Below are positions 18,905 through 28,752 of a stretch of DNA of 64,000 nt, piece by piece. Numbering within the stretch: the first letter of the stretch is position 1; every line of letters begins with the position of its first letter. This DNA is from CAJQQY01 sp045106765 (lineage in GTDB: Bacteria > Bacteroidota > Bacteroidia > Chitinophagales > Saprospiraceae): the NCBI GenBank assembly GCA_045106765.1, contig JBGCFD010000067.1, positions 88,858 to 152,857 of the forward strand. The letters run 5' to 3'. Under the pieces are notes generated by a model. The model worked only from the letters and a program-made list of their open reading frames with translations. It ran no database searches and was not told the DNA's origin. Both the position numbers and the translations under genes were made by a program.

Positions 18905-19492
18905 ATGAAAGAACAATTAGAATATTTTATTAGGTCAAGATTGAAAAATCCTAACAACCATGAAATTAAATCTATTCTAGAAATTTTCCATTTAAAGCAT
19001 TTTCAAAAAGGTGAATATTTCAAACGGCATGAAAATATTTGCAAGCACCTGGGATTTGTATTGGAAGGGAGTGTCAGACATTATGCTATTAAGAATAATG
19101 GTAGTGAAATGACTGGTAGAATTTCTAAGAAAAACGATTTCGTTACAGACATTATTAGTGTAAGAACCAAAGGAGAAACGCCCATTTCGATTAAAGCTAT
19201 AGAATCCAGTTCTATCTTGATAGCTACCACAAATGATGTCGATCATCTTCTCGAAACCAACTTAACCTTCAATAGACTTTTAAGAGAGTACATGGCAGAT
19301 AATGTCGTAGAAATGGGAAAGATGCGTTTGCTATTTTTAATGGGTACTGCCAAGGAACGCTATAAACTCATTCTAGAAAATAATCCAAATTTACTAAAGA
19401 GTGTTCCACTTAGATTCATCGCTTCTATGATCGGAATTACCCCCACTCAATTAAGTAGAATTAGAAATAAGAATAAAAACCAATTAAAATGA
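18905..19492 (+). CDS. Crp/Fnr-family transcriptional regulator
   Basis: The start at 18905 (MKEQLEYF) is preferred because AAGGA precedes it and an upstream ATG at 18869 would overlap the previous gene. The 195-residue product has an N-terminal cyclic-nucleotide-binding-like beta-roll, with 'FQKGEYFKRHENICKHLGF' and 'LEGSVRHY' as the usual early strands. A C-terminal helix-turn-helix (PLRFIASMIGITPTQLSRIR) is in the position typical of Crp/Fnr proteins. The cyclic-nucleotide phosphate-binding Arg motif is not evident, so the effector may not be cAMP. It overlaps the next gene by four bases (ATGA), which implies translational coupling, and it probably regulates its own unit. Confidence 0.85.
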   Translation: MKEQLEYFIRSRLKNPNNHEIKSILEIFHLKHFQKGEYFKRHENICKHLGFVLEGSVRHYAIKNNGSEMTGRISKKNDFVTDIISVRTKGETPISIKAIESSSILIATTNDVDHLLETNLTFNRLLREYMADNVVEMGKMRLLFLMGTAKERYKLILENNPNLLKSVPLRFIASMIGITPTQLSRIRNKNKNQLK

Positions 19493-20229
19493 ATGACGAA
19501 ATAAAAGTATTTATATTTTTCATATTACTAATATCTTCTTGTGGTTTTCCAACCGTAGAAGAATCAGGACTAAGATATTCAACAAAACCATCACTCAAAG
19601 TTCCTGAGAACATACAATGGGAAAAAATTGGTCTTGCTAAAGAAATGATAAACATTAGAGAAAAGACAGTAGTATTAAGTGGAGGTACAAATCCAATCCC
19701 GCTTGATAAATGGGAGGACTTCAAAGTACAACTTCCTTGGAAAAAAAATATAGATAGAAATATACTCTTTACTAAAACTGCGCTTATCCGATCACCTAAT
19801 GCAGATGTTGATTGCAAAGACGAAGCTTGTATAATAGAAAGAGAATTTAAAGGTTACACTTGGATTGAATTAGCTGACCCAATAGCAATAGATTTTATTC
19901 CAAAAGAGACCGATACCATGAAACCAGAAGAAGGACATCTAACGATCAAGGTGATTAAGAAGTGTCAAATAATAATATTCGAGGATGAAATAATTGAGAT
20001 GTCTGATGATAAAGGAAACAAATATGTAATGCATGCAACTGAATCTGGCAAACCAAATCTTGCGGTTAAATTACCTCATGGATTCTCCTTAAAAAAAATA
20101 AAGCTTGATGCCCCATTACTCATTGTTCCATTTGGAAAGGAAGGAGATTGTTATCTAAATATAGTTGGAGACCATCTAGGACAAGGCTATCATCAGTATA
20201 AATATACCAATGAATATTATCCTAAATAA
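19489..20229 (+). CDS. Lipoprotein of unknown function, 246 aa
   Basis: The signal peptide ends in the lipobox ISSC (Cys18). The mature protein is beta-rich and carries a CKDEACIIE segment, but no known domain was recognised. The start codon overlaps the stop of the Crp/Fnr-type regulator gene, so translation is probably coupled. It is the last gene of the four-gene unit. No terminator follows directly; the nearest candidate is about 320 bases downstream. Confidence 0.7.
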   Translation: MNDEIKVFIFFILLISSCGFPTVEESGLRYSTKPSLKVPENIQWEKIGLAKEMINIREKTVVLSGGTNPIPLDKWEDFKVQLPWKKNIDRNILFTKTALIRSPNADVDCKDEACIIEREFKGYTWIELADPIAIDFIPKETDTMKPEEGHLTIKVIKKCQIIIFEDEIIEMSDDKGNKYVMHATESGKPNLAVKLPHGFSLKKIKLDAPLLIVPFGKEGDCYLNIVGDHLGQGYHQYKYTNEYYPK

Positions 20230-20934
20230 ATAAACAGTATTCGATAGAAGTTGAACATTAGACGTTTTGCGGAACACATCATAATTCTATTTTGAATAAA
20301 CTCTAAAGAATAAATATAATTTTCAAAGAATTTTTTTTATGCTTTTTACTATTGTTAATCTAACGACCCCAAGTTGTTTTACACAAGTATCTAAACTACT
20401 ATTATTTGGTAACGAAGAAGCTAGTATTCCTTTAAAAAATACCCTGCTGGCTCCCAACTTACTCACCCCTTGTGAAAAAAATAAAAAAATCGTTTGACCA
20501 TAAGCGTTGAACATTTTCAATAAACAAAGATTTAGCGATATTCTATCATTTTAAAACTTCATCAAATTAATTTTTGGTGGAGTTTTTTTTATCCTAATAA
20601 CTGATGTTACACGTATTTGAAAACCTGTGTGTGCCTTCAGCTAATAACTCTACCCTTTAATTTAAAATTCATCTAAAACACCCTGATTCTCTACTTCACC
20701 AGATTATTACAAGTCATATCAACATAATATTAAAATAATATTTGTCGTATTTGTATTTTGGCAGACATTTTTATTAACTTTAACAAAATTCTACATCATC
20801 CCAATCTGTAGAATTATTCTAAAAATTAGATTTAATACCTTATTTAAAACATCACCATCCAATGTAAAGCCTTCGCTTTCACATTGTTAACTATTTATTT
20901 CTATTTCTTTTACAAATTAAAAACACCATTCACA
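20230..20934. other. 700-base intergenic region with a decayed repeat and an inverted repeat
   Basis: No convincing gene is present; a 53-codon plus-strand ORF at 20339-20500 has no supporting features. A degenerate copy of the ACGTT element (GTTGAACATTAGACG) lies at 20249-20263, and GTTGAACATT recurs near 20503. A perfect 8-bp inverted repeat (AATTCTAC, 20787-20794, with GTAGAATT, 20808-20815) lies 120 bases upstream of the large SprB-repeat gene and could be an operator. TATTTG and TATTTTG blocks near 20740-20760 resemble -7 elements. Confidence 0.5.
20553..20590 (+). terminator. Possible intrinsic terminator downstream of the regulator unit
   Basis: An 11-bp stem with two G-T pairs (AAAACTTCATC with GGTGGAGTTTT) is followed by a run of T. 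It would end transcripts reading through from the unit that stops at 20229. Confidence 0.5.
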
Positions 20935-23900
20935 ATGAAAATGAAGTTTACCTCCCTTCTATTATTTTTATTATTTTATTCGACTACTATCTTTTCACAA
21001 CTCTCTAATGGGTCAACCGCACCCAATTTTACAGTTACCGATCTTGATGGAAATACACATACCCTGTATGATTATCTAGATGAAGGTAAAACTGTTGTGT
21101 TAGATTTTTCAGCCACCTGGTGTGGCCCCTGTTGGAATTATCACCAAACTCATGTTTTGGAAGATCTTTATAATGCTCGGGGTCCCAATGGAACTGACGA
21201 AGTAATGGTTTTGATGATTGAATCAGATTTAGGTACATCTGAGCCATGTATTTATGGGCAATCAAGTTGTGTTGGAGGGACTATCGGAGATTGGACAGTT
21301 GGAGTTTCTTATCCGATTATTAATTTGACTAGCAGCAATGGCCCTAGTGTCGGTAGTAATTTTAATATTAATTTTTACCCAACTTTATATAGTGTTTGTC
21401 CCGATCGAAAAACCTATGAAGTTGGGCAACCTGGAGTTTCAACTTGGTACAATTGGATTACAAGTTGTTCATTAGAAGGGTCTGGACAAGTAACAGCTAA
21501 TGAAAATTGTTATGGCGAGAATAATGGAGAAGTTAGTCTGACGACTTCAGGTGGATATAGTTCTAGTTCTTATTCATGGAGTAATGGTAGTACCTCTCAG
21601 AATCTATCTGGTGTAGGTGCAGGAACTTATAATGTTACCGTTACAGAAGGACAAGGACATTTCATTGAATTAGGACCTTTTGAAGTTACTGGACCAAGTT
21701 CAGCGGTAGAAATTTCAGTTAATAATGTTACCAATGTTAGCTGTAATGGACTATCCTCGGGATCGATATTAACATCTAGTTCTGGTGGCGCCTCTGGATA
21801 TTCCTATCAATGGAATACTGGATCATCAGATCCAAATATTTCTGGTCTTGCAGGAGGAACTTATACTTTGACTGTTACAGATGCAAATGGATGTACTGAT
21901 GTAGAACAAGCCACCGTAATGGAACCACCTGTTTTGACACTTTCTGCTACACCGTTTAATGACAATTGTGGCCAAGGAAATGGTATATTACTCTTAGGAG
22001 CTAATGGTGGAAACCAAGGATATACTTACGATATTGGAAATGGTCCAACTTCAAGTAATCAAATTTTCAACTTATACGCAGGAACTTATACTGCAACTGT
22101 AACAGATGCAAATGGATGTACGGAAATGACTAGTGCAACTATTGGAAATGATCCACCTCCTGTAGCTAATGCAGGACCTAGTGGAACACTTGATTGCCAA
22201 AATCCTTCAACCATTCTAAGCGGAAGTAGTTCTTCTTCAGTTTCTACATTCTTATGGTCGACAGCTAATGGAAATATTGAGTCAGGTGGAAATACTGCAA
22301 CACCTACAGTCAATGCTGCAGGAACTTATATGGTTCAAGTTACAGATGTTGTAACAGGATGTACCGCAATTGATGAGGTCGAGGTTGTTGATAATTATAA
22401 TTTCCCTAATGCTAATGCAGGTACAAGTCAAAATTTAGATTGTGGAACCGTAGAAGTAACCTTAAATGGATCTGCCTCTTCTTCTGGACCTAATATTACT
22501 TATCAATGGACGACCACCACAGGAAATATAGTTTCTGGTGCAACTACGACCAATCCAATTGTAAACGCTACTGGAACTTATACCCTTACTGTTTATAATA
22601 ATGCTAATGGTTGTTCCTTAACTGATAATGTTGTTGTTTTAGGAAATAATAATGTTCCAACTGCTAATGCAGGACCTAACGGGGAACTAAACTGTAATAT
22701 AAATTCAGTAACATTAAATGGTTCAGCTTCTTCAACTGGTGGTACTTTTACCTACCAATGGACTACAACTAATGGAAATATTACTGGCGGCGGAACTTCT
22801 TTAAATCCTACCGTTGATGCCTCTGGTACTTATGTTTTGGTTGTGACGAATACTTCGAACAACTGTACCTCTGAAGCATCCACAATAGTTAATAATAATA
22901 CATTGGCACCAACAGCAGATCCTGGAACTCCTGGAACTTTGACTTGTGCAACAAATTCAGTTCAGTTAGATGGATCAAATTCTTCAGGCGGAAGTAATTT
23001 GAGTTATGAATGGTTTGACTCTAACAATAATTCTATTTCTACTAATGCAACTGCAACAGTAAACAGTTCTGGAAATTACTCATTAGTAGTAACCAACAAT
23101 GATAATGGCTGTACAGATCAGTCAAGTGCAACAGTTAGTCAGAATACAACTGTACCAACTGCATCTGCCAATACAAATGGCTTAATAGATTGTAATAATT
23201 CAACTGTTACCATAAATAGTTCAGGTTCAACAAATGGTTCATTCCAATGGTCTGATCCATCTGGAGCCAATATTGGAAGTGGAGCAACTGTTGATGTTAC
23301 TTTACCAGGTACTTATGAATTAATCGTTACTGATAATGATAATGGATGTACTGCTCTAACAACGATTGATGTTGATCAAAATATCAATGAACCAACTTCA
23401 AGTATCGCTCCTGCAGCAAGTATTACTTGTACCACTTCAACTGTAAATTTAGATGGAAGTGCTTCTACTTCTGGAAATAATATCAGCTATGAATGGGTGG
23501 ATCAAAATGGTAGCTCACTTGGAACTGGAAATAATATTGATGTTTCTGTAGCAGGTGATTTCACCTTGATCGTTACTGATAATGATAATGGATGTACTTC
23601 TTCTTCTATGGAATCTGTTACAGTAGATTCATCTCCACCTTCTGTTGACCCTGGATCACCAGCAACATTAAATTGTGCTAACTCTATGGTTACTTTAGAT
23701 GGAAGTAATTCTGCTTCAGGAACAAATATTTCATACGAATGGGTTGACCAAAATGGAAATTCCATCGGAACAACTTCAACTGTTGATGTGTCTAATACAG
23801 GAACATACCAATTGATTGTTTCTGATAATACCAATGGTTGTTTTTCTACTGCTAGTATTCAAGTGGATGAAAACTATGTTGACCCAACTGCTAATGCAGG

Positions 23901-26900
23901 AAGTCCTGGTCAATTAGATTGTACTAGTCCTTCTGTTACACTAGATGGAAGTGCTTCTTCTACAGGTAGTAATTTTAATTACGAATGGACAGATGCAAAT
24001 GGTGCATTGGTAGGAAATGGAATAACTATAAACGTATCCGCTGAAGGAACTTATAATTTAATAGTTACAAATTCTGATAATGGATGTACCGCTACAAGTC
24101 AAGTTGCAGTAGTGGCAAGTAATGATTTCCCAAGTGTTATGGTAAGTGGTTCAAGTGAATTAAACTGTGCTGTCCAAATGGTGACTTTAGATGGAAATGG
24201 TTCATCTTCAGGTACCAACTTTGAATATCAATGGTTAGATAATAATGGTTCACCGATCGGTTCAAACATAACTGTTGAAGTAGGCAATGCTGGAACATAC
24301 AGCTTAATTGTAACCAATACTAGTAATGGATGTTCCGCTTCTTCCAATTATATTTTAAATGAAGACACCAACACTCCTACTGCAGAAGCAAATGCTGTTG
24401 CACCATTAGATTGTTCTAATACGTCAACTGTGATTGATGGATCAGGTTCTTCAACTGGAGTTAATTTCTCTTACGAATGGCAAGATGCAATGGGTAATGT
24501 TTTAGGAACAGACCTAACAGTTGAAGTGAGTCAGGCAGGTACTTACACATTAATAGTTGTCAATTCAGCTAATGGTTGTAGTAATTCTGTCAATGCAGAA
24601 GTAACAGCGTCAGCTGATATTCCTGTAGCAAATGCAGGAGTTGGAGGTACTTTAAATTGTAATACAGCTTCTTTAATCTTAGATGGAAGTGGTTCTTCTA
24701 CAGGAAGTGAATATTCTTACGAATGGACAACTAGTAATGGTTCTATCATGAATGGAGGAACATCGCTTAATCCAAATGTAAATTCAGGTGGAACTTATCA
24801 ATTAACAGTTTTCAATAATGATAATGGATGTATTTCTACTTCCGAAGTGGTTGTTACTGAAACACCAGGGTTGGAAATCGCATTAGAAAATTCCAGCAAC
24901 GTAAATTGTTTTGGCAATAATAATGGAGCTGCATCTATTGAAGTTTCTGGAGGAAATGGAACATACACTTATGAATGGTCTAATGGAGCAAGTCAAGCTT
25001 CTATTGAAAATCTTACTGCAGGAACTTACAATGTAATGGTTACTGACCAAGATAATTGTACCGCAACTTATAGTGTTGTAATTGACGAACCACTTGAACT
25101 TTCTAGTAATACAAATACTTCCAACGAATCTTCTTTCCAAGGAAATAATGGTTCAGCAACTGCTAATCCTTCAGGAGGAGCAATGGGCTATTCTTACCTT
25201 TGGAGTAATGGTTCAACTGATGCAACAATTTCAAATCTAGCGCCAGGAACTTATTCTGTTGTTATTACTGATGCCAATGGATGTACAACTGAAGAAACAG
25301 TTACCATTGAAGAATTTATATGTACTGTTGCCTCTGATGTTTCTTCTATCAATGTAAGTTGTAATGGAGCAAACGATGGACAAGCAACAGCTTCCTTGAC
25401 TCAAGGTTCAGGAACGCCAACTTTTGAATGGAGTAATGGTGCAACGACAAGTTCTGTTGCTAATCTGGGAGCAGGAACATTTACAGTAGTTATTACAGAT
25501 GGAAATAACTGTCCAAGTATTCAAGAAATAACGATCACAGAACCTGCTGCAATTAATACTTCTGTAATTGATGTCGTAGATGTTATTTGTGCAAATGCAA
25601 CTGACGGATCTGCAACCGTAGATGCTCAAGGTGGTATTGGAACATTAACTTATCAATGGTCAACAGGTGCAATCACAGCAACAGCAACTGGCTTAAGTGC
25701 TGGAACTTATACTGCAACGGTTACTGATGGAAACTTCTGTTCTACAACAACCTCCGTTGAAATAATTGCTAATGATGATGTTGATCCTCAAGCAATTTCT
25801 CAAAACATAACTATTTCATTGGATTCAGATGGTCTAGCTAATCTTTCACCAATGATGGTAGATAATGGAAGTACTGACAACTGTAATATTTCAAATATTG
25901 GTTTGGATAAAACACAATTTGATTGTTCTAACTTAGGAATGAATGAAGTGATGTTGACAGTAACAGATGGTGCTGGAAACACTAATTCAACTATGGCAAC
26001 AATTACCGTCATCGACGAAATTGGACCTTCCATCACTTGTGCTGGAAATGTAGTTTCCAATAGTTGTAATGGGGTTGCTTATAGTTTACCAACTGCAGAT
26101 GATAATTGTGGAACTCCAACAATGGAATTGATAAGTGGATTGGCAAGTGGTGAAGTTTTCCCAGAAGGAACAACTGAGGTTATATACAAAGTAACTGATG
26201 CCTCTGGAAATGAAGCAACTTGTACATTTACTGTTACCGTTGAAAACACTTTGGATATCGAAACGATGAATGATGTAATGCCATCATGTAATGGTGATGC
26301 CAATGGATCACTTGCTGCCTTGATCGGTGGTGGAACAGCAGGCTACACTTACTTATGGAGCAATGGTCAAACAACCGAAACCGCTACAGATCTTTCTGCA
26401 GGAACATATACTCTACTAGTAACTGATGCAACTGGTTGTCAATTGGAAACAACTGCAACACTTGCTGAACCTGAAGTATTAAGTGCTGAATACGATATTT
26501 CTGCGCCAGTTTGTTTCGGAGCAGTTAATGGATCAATTACCGCAATGGTAGATGGAGGAACAGAAGGATATTCATTCCTTTGGAGTGATGGACAAACTTC
26601 TCAAACTGCCATCAACTTAGAAGCTGATACTTATTCAGTTTTAATTACTGATGCTAATGGTTGTGAAGTAATGAGTGCTGATCTCATCGTAGATCAACCA
26701 GATGAATTAGTCTTGACACTTGATAATGTGACCAATGCAACTACCACTACATCTAATGACGGAAGTGCAGAAGTAACTATCGAAGGTGGTGTTGGTGGTT
26801 ATTCTTATGCTTGGGAATTAAATGGAGTTATTATTTCTACAGACGAAGATTTGACAAATGCAGCTCCTGGTGATTATTTATTGACTGTTACTGATGACAA

Positions 26901-27222
26901 TGGTTGTGTAGTAGTTTCTAACATTATTACCATTGAAGCTCCTACAAGTGTGATTGACCCAAGCTTGGAGAAACACATTACAATGATGCCAAATCCAACA
27001 GACGGAATGTTTATGATCAAACTTGACTTACCACAAGTGAGTGATGTGCAAGTTCGCATTTATGACATTACAGGGAAGGAAATAATGACAAGTCCAAAAC
27101 AAAGCGTTTTTGAAAATCAATTGGAATTCAATTTAGCTTCGTTTACGAATGGAGTTTATATTGTAAAAGTTACAGTTGATGATGCTGTATTGGCAAAACG
27201 AATAGTATTACAAAGATTCTAG
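20935..27222 (+). CDS. Giant secreted thioredoxin-fold/SprB/PKD-repeat protein with T9SS type A sorting domain
   Basis: The start at 20935 places a normal signal peptide (cleavage near IFS-Q22) at the N-terminus; an upstream ATG at 20884 would bury it. Residues 24-180 are a thioredoxin-like (TlpA/redoxin) domain with WCGPC (Cys63, Cys66) and a cis-Pro candidate in FYPT (Pro149). Then follow about three SprB-like repeats (184-408), eleven PKD-like repeats of about 80 residues (411-1313; each has a 'L.C' start, 'LDGS.S..G', 'Y.W' and 'G.Y.L.V...NGC'), four SprB-like repeats (to 1615), two HYR-like modules (1618-1770), three more SprB-like repeats (to 2005) and a type A T9SS sorting domain (2007-2095). 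It is probably a surface adhesin-like filament bearing a redox or redox-derived head. Nearest neighbours are unrelated. Confidence 0.9.
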   Translation: MKMKFTSLLLFLLFYSTTIFSQLSNGSTAPNFTVTDLDGNTHTLYDYLDEGKTVVLDFSATWCGPCWNYHQTHVLEDLYNARGPNGTDEVMVLMIESDLGTSEPCIYGQSSCVGGTIGDWTVGVSYPIINLTSSNGPSVGSNFNINFYPTLYSVCPDRKTYEVGQPGVSTWYNWITSCSLEGSGQVTANENCYGENNGEVSLTTSGGYSSSSYSWSNGSTSQNLSGVGAGTYNVTVTEGQGHFIELGPFEVTGPSSAVEISVNNVTNVSCNGLSSGSILTSSSGGASGYSYQWNTGSSDPNISGLAGGTYTLTVTDANGCTDVEQATVMEPPVLTLSATPFNDNCGQGNGILLLGANGGNQGYTYDIGNGPTSSNQIFNLYAGTYTATVTDANGCTEMTSATIGNDPPPVANAGPSGTLDCQNPSTILSGSSSSSVSTFLWSTANGNIESGGNTATPTVNAAGTYMVQVTDVVTGCTAIDEVEVVDNYNFPNANAGTSQNLDCGTVEVTLNGSASSSGPNITYQWTTTTGNIVSGATTTNPIVNATGTYTLTVYNNANGCSLTDNVVVLGNNNVPTANAGPNGELNCNINSVTLNGSASSTGGTFTYQWTTTNGNITGGGTSLNPTVDASGTYVLVVTNTSNNCTSEASTIVNNNTLAPTADPGTPGTLTCATNSVQLDGSNSSGGSNLSYEWFDSNNNSISTNATATVNSSGNYSLVVTNNDNGCTDQSSATVSQNTTVPTASANTNGLIDCNNSTVTINSSGSTNGSFQWSDPSGANIGSGATVDVTLPGTYELIVTDNDNGCTALTTIDVDQNINEPTSSIAPAASITCTTSTVNLDGSASTSGNNISYEWVDQNGSSLGTGNNIDVSVAGDFTLIVTDNDNGCTSSSMESVTVDSSPPSVDPGSPATLNCANSMVTLDGSNSASGTNISYEWVDQNGNSIGTTSTVDVSNTGTYQLIVSDNTNGCFSTASIQVDENYVDPTANAGSPGQLDCTSPSVTLDGSASSTGSNFNYEWTDANGALVGNGITINVSAEGTYNLIVTNSDNGCTATSQVAVVASNDFPSVMVSGSSELNCAVQMVTLDGNGSSSGTNFEYQWLDNNGSPIGSNITVEVGNAGTYSLIVTNTSNGCSASSNYILNEDTNTPTAEANAVAPLDCSNTSTVIDGSGSSTGVNFSYEWQDAMGNVLGTDLTVEVSQAGTYTLIVVNSANGCSNSVNAEVTASADIPVANAGVGGTLNCNTASLILDGSGSSTGSEYSYEWTTSNGSIMNGGTSLNPNVNSGGTYQLTVFNNDNGCISTSEVVVTETPGLEIALENSSNVNCFGNNNGAASIEVSGGNGTYTYEWSNGASQASIENLTAGTYNVMVTDQDNCTATYSVVIDEPLELSSNTNTSNESSFQGNNGSATANPSGGAMGYSYLWSNGSTDATISNLAPGTYSVVITDANGCTTEETVTIEEFICTVASDVSSINVSCNGANDGQATASLTQGSGTPTFEWSNGATTSSVANLGAGTFTVVITDGNNCPSIQEITITEPAAINTSVIDVVDVICANATDGSATVDAQGGIGTLTYQWSTGAITATATGLSAGTYTATVTDGNFCSTTTSVEIIANDDVDPQAISQNITISLDSDGLANLSPMMVDNGSTDNCNISNIGLDKTQFDCSNLGMNEVMLTVTDGAGNTNSTMATITVIDEIGPSITCAGNVVSNSCNGVAYSLPTADDNCGTPTMELISGLASGEVFPEGTTEVIYKVTDASGNEATCTFTVTVENTLDIETMNDVMPSCNGDANGSLAALIGGGTAGYTYLWSNGQTTETATDLSAGTYTLLVTDATGCQLETTATLAEPEVLSAEYDISAPVCFGAVNGSITAMVDGGTEGYSFLWSDGQTSQTAINLEADTYSVLITDANGCEVMSADLIVDQPDELVLTLDNVTNATTTTSNDGSAEVTIEGGVGGYSYAWELNGVIISTDEDLTNAAPGDYLLTVTDDNGCVVVSNIITIEAPTSVIDPSLEKHITMMPNPTDGMFMIKLDLPQVSDVQVRIYDITGKEIMTSPKQSVFENQLEFNLASFTNGVYIVKVTVDDAVLAKRIVLQRF

Positions 27223-27243
27223 AAAAGAATTTTTAAATTAAAT

Positions 27244-27284
27244 AAAAAAGGCTTCCAATTAATTTTAATTGGGAGTCTTTTTTT
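27244..27284 (+). terminator. Intrinsic terminator after the giant repeat protein gene
   Basis: The stem GGCTTCCAATTAA/TTAATTGGGAGTC has one internal mismatch and is flanked by six A and seven T. Confidence 0.85.
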
Positions 27285-27335
27285 ATAAAATCACATCTCG
27301 ATTAAAATTTTCTAACAACATTAAATAAATCTAAA

Positions 27336-28547
27336 ATGCTAAAATCTATAACTACTCTCCTGACAATCCTTTGCGCCCTTAGTACATTTGCACAGATCAC
27401 TTTTGACCAAGGTTATTTCATCAATGAAGAAAATAAAAAAATAGATTGCTGGATTAAAAATATCGATTGGAGAAATAATCCAACTAAGTTTCAATATAGG
27501 CTTTCCGAAAATGCTGAAATACAAACTGCAACTATTAAAAATATAAAAGAATTCGGAATTGATAATTTTTCAAAATATCAACGATTTGACATTGACATAG
27601 ATCGATCAAGTAAAGAAGTGGAAGACATGAGTTCATCGAGAGAACCTGAATTTAAAAAGGAGCGACTATTCTTAAAAATACTAGTCGATGGGAAAGCAAC
27701 ATTATTTTTATATCAAGAAAAAAACTTTAAGAGATATTTTATAAAAACTATTGACACTAAAATAGAACAACTTGTTTTCAAAAAATATAAAACTTACAAA
27801 AATCAAGTTAAAGAAAATAGACAATACCTTGTTCAACTTAGAAATCAATTAAAGTGTGAAAGTACGACAACCGAAAAACTTATAAAATTAGAGTATAAAA
27901 AAAAGCCTTTGGTAAAAATATTTGAGGAATATAATCAATCTGCAAATGCTCAATTTATCAACTATGAAAAATTACAAAAAAGGGATTTATTTAATCTGAA
28001 CTTAAAACCAGGAATACAAGCCTCATCATTAAAAATGAGATTTGGAAGTAAAAACTTTGACTCTGGAATAAATGTAGATTTTAGATTTGGAATTGAATTA
28101 GAATTCATTTTACCTATTAACAAAAATAAATGGGCAATATTTACAGAACCTTCCTTTCAATATCAAAAATCAGAGAATACTACTGATGTTATTTCTATAG
28201 TTACGGGAACTGTCATAACCACAAGTACACTTTTTTCAGATTATAAATCTATTGAATTACCGTTAGGATTTAGACATTATTTTTTTTTAAATCCCAATTC
28301 TAAAATCTTTGTTAATGCTGCTTATGTACTTGATTTTAATTTTGCCTCTAAAGCATATGGTGAAGGTGGATTTGAAACTCCATATAATAGAGGACGAAAT
28401 TTGGCTTTTGGAGTGGGATATAATTATAAAAAAAAATATAGCCTAGAAATAAGACATGGACTAAAAAGAGATTTACATATTTTTTATAGAAATGTAAAGT
28501 CAGAATATAGAACTGTATCACTAATTTTTGGATATACCATTTTATAA
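27336..28547 (+). CDS. Outer-membrane beta-barrel protein with N-terminal soluble region
   Basis: The 403-residue protein has a signal peptide (cleavage near TFA-Q20). A soluble region of about 200 residues follows, with the recognisable start 'GYFINEENKKIDCWIKNIDW'. A Lys-rich helical linker leads to a C-terminal barrel (about 215-403) with alternating strands and the terminal 'SLIFGYTIL'. This layout matches an outer-membrane family I recall as common in Bacteroidota and sometimes wrongly labelled as a GTPase. The function is unknown. It is transcribed alone with its own terminator. Confidence 0.75.
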   Translation: MLKSITTLLTILCALSTFAQITFDQGYFINEENKKIDCWIKNIDWRNNPTKFQYRLSENAEIQTATIKNIKEFGIDNFSKYQRFDIDIDRSSKEVEDMSSSREPEFKKERLFLKILVDGKATLFLYQEKNFKRYFIKTIDTKIEQLVFKKYKTYKNQVKENRQYLVQLRNQLKCESTTTEKLIKLEYKKKPLVKIFEEYNQSANAQFINYEKLQKRDLFNLNLKPGIQASSLKMRFGSKNFDSGINVDFRFGIELEFILPINKNKWAIFTEPSFQYQKSENTTDVISIVTGTVITTSTLFSDYKSIELPLGFRHYFFLNPNSKIFVNAAYVLDFNFASKAYGEGGFETPYNRGRNLAFGVGYNYKKKYSLEIRHGLKRDLHIFYRNVKSEYRTVSLIFGYTIL

Positions 28548-28559
28548 TGAAAAATACCT

Positions 28560-28594
28560 AATCCTTCTGGTTCGATAAATCAGAAGGATTTTTA
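28560..28594 (+). terminator. Intrinsic terminator
   Basis: A perfect 10-bp stem (AATCCTTCTG with CAGAAGGATT) with an 11-base loop is followed by TTTTAT. Confidence 0.8.
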
Positions 28595-28752
28595 TCTCAA
28601 CCTCCTTTCCTCTACCAAATCATTCCATTCGTCTTGAAAAATGAGATGTCTAACATTTTTATTATTTTACATTAAAATTATTTTCAATCTTTAGTAATTC
28701 ATCTCTCCTATTTTTTCTTCCAAATTATTTTATCAAAAAAACTGAAAACAAA

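Noticed and set aside
20339..20500. A 53-codon plus-strand ORF followed by a possible terminator in the large intergenic gap.
   Set aside because: There is no signal peptide, domain or recognisable start context, and an opposite-strand ORF of similar size overlaps it. It is treated as non-coding.
20884..20934. Upstream ATG of the giant thioredoxin/SprB gene.
   Set aside because: It would add 17 residues ahead of a normal signal peptide; the start at 20935 is more consistent.
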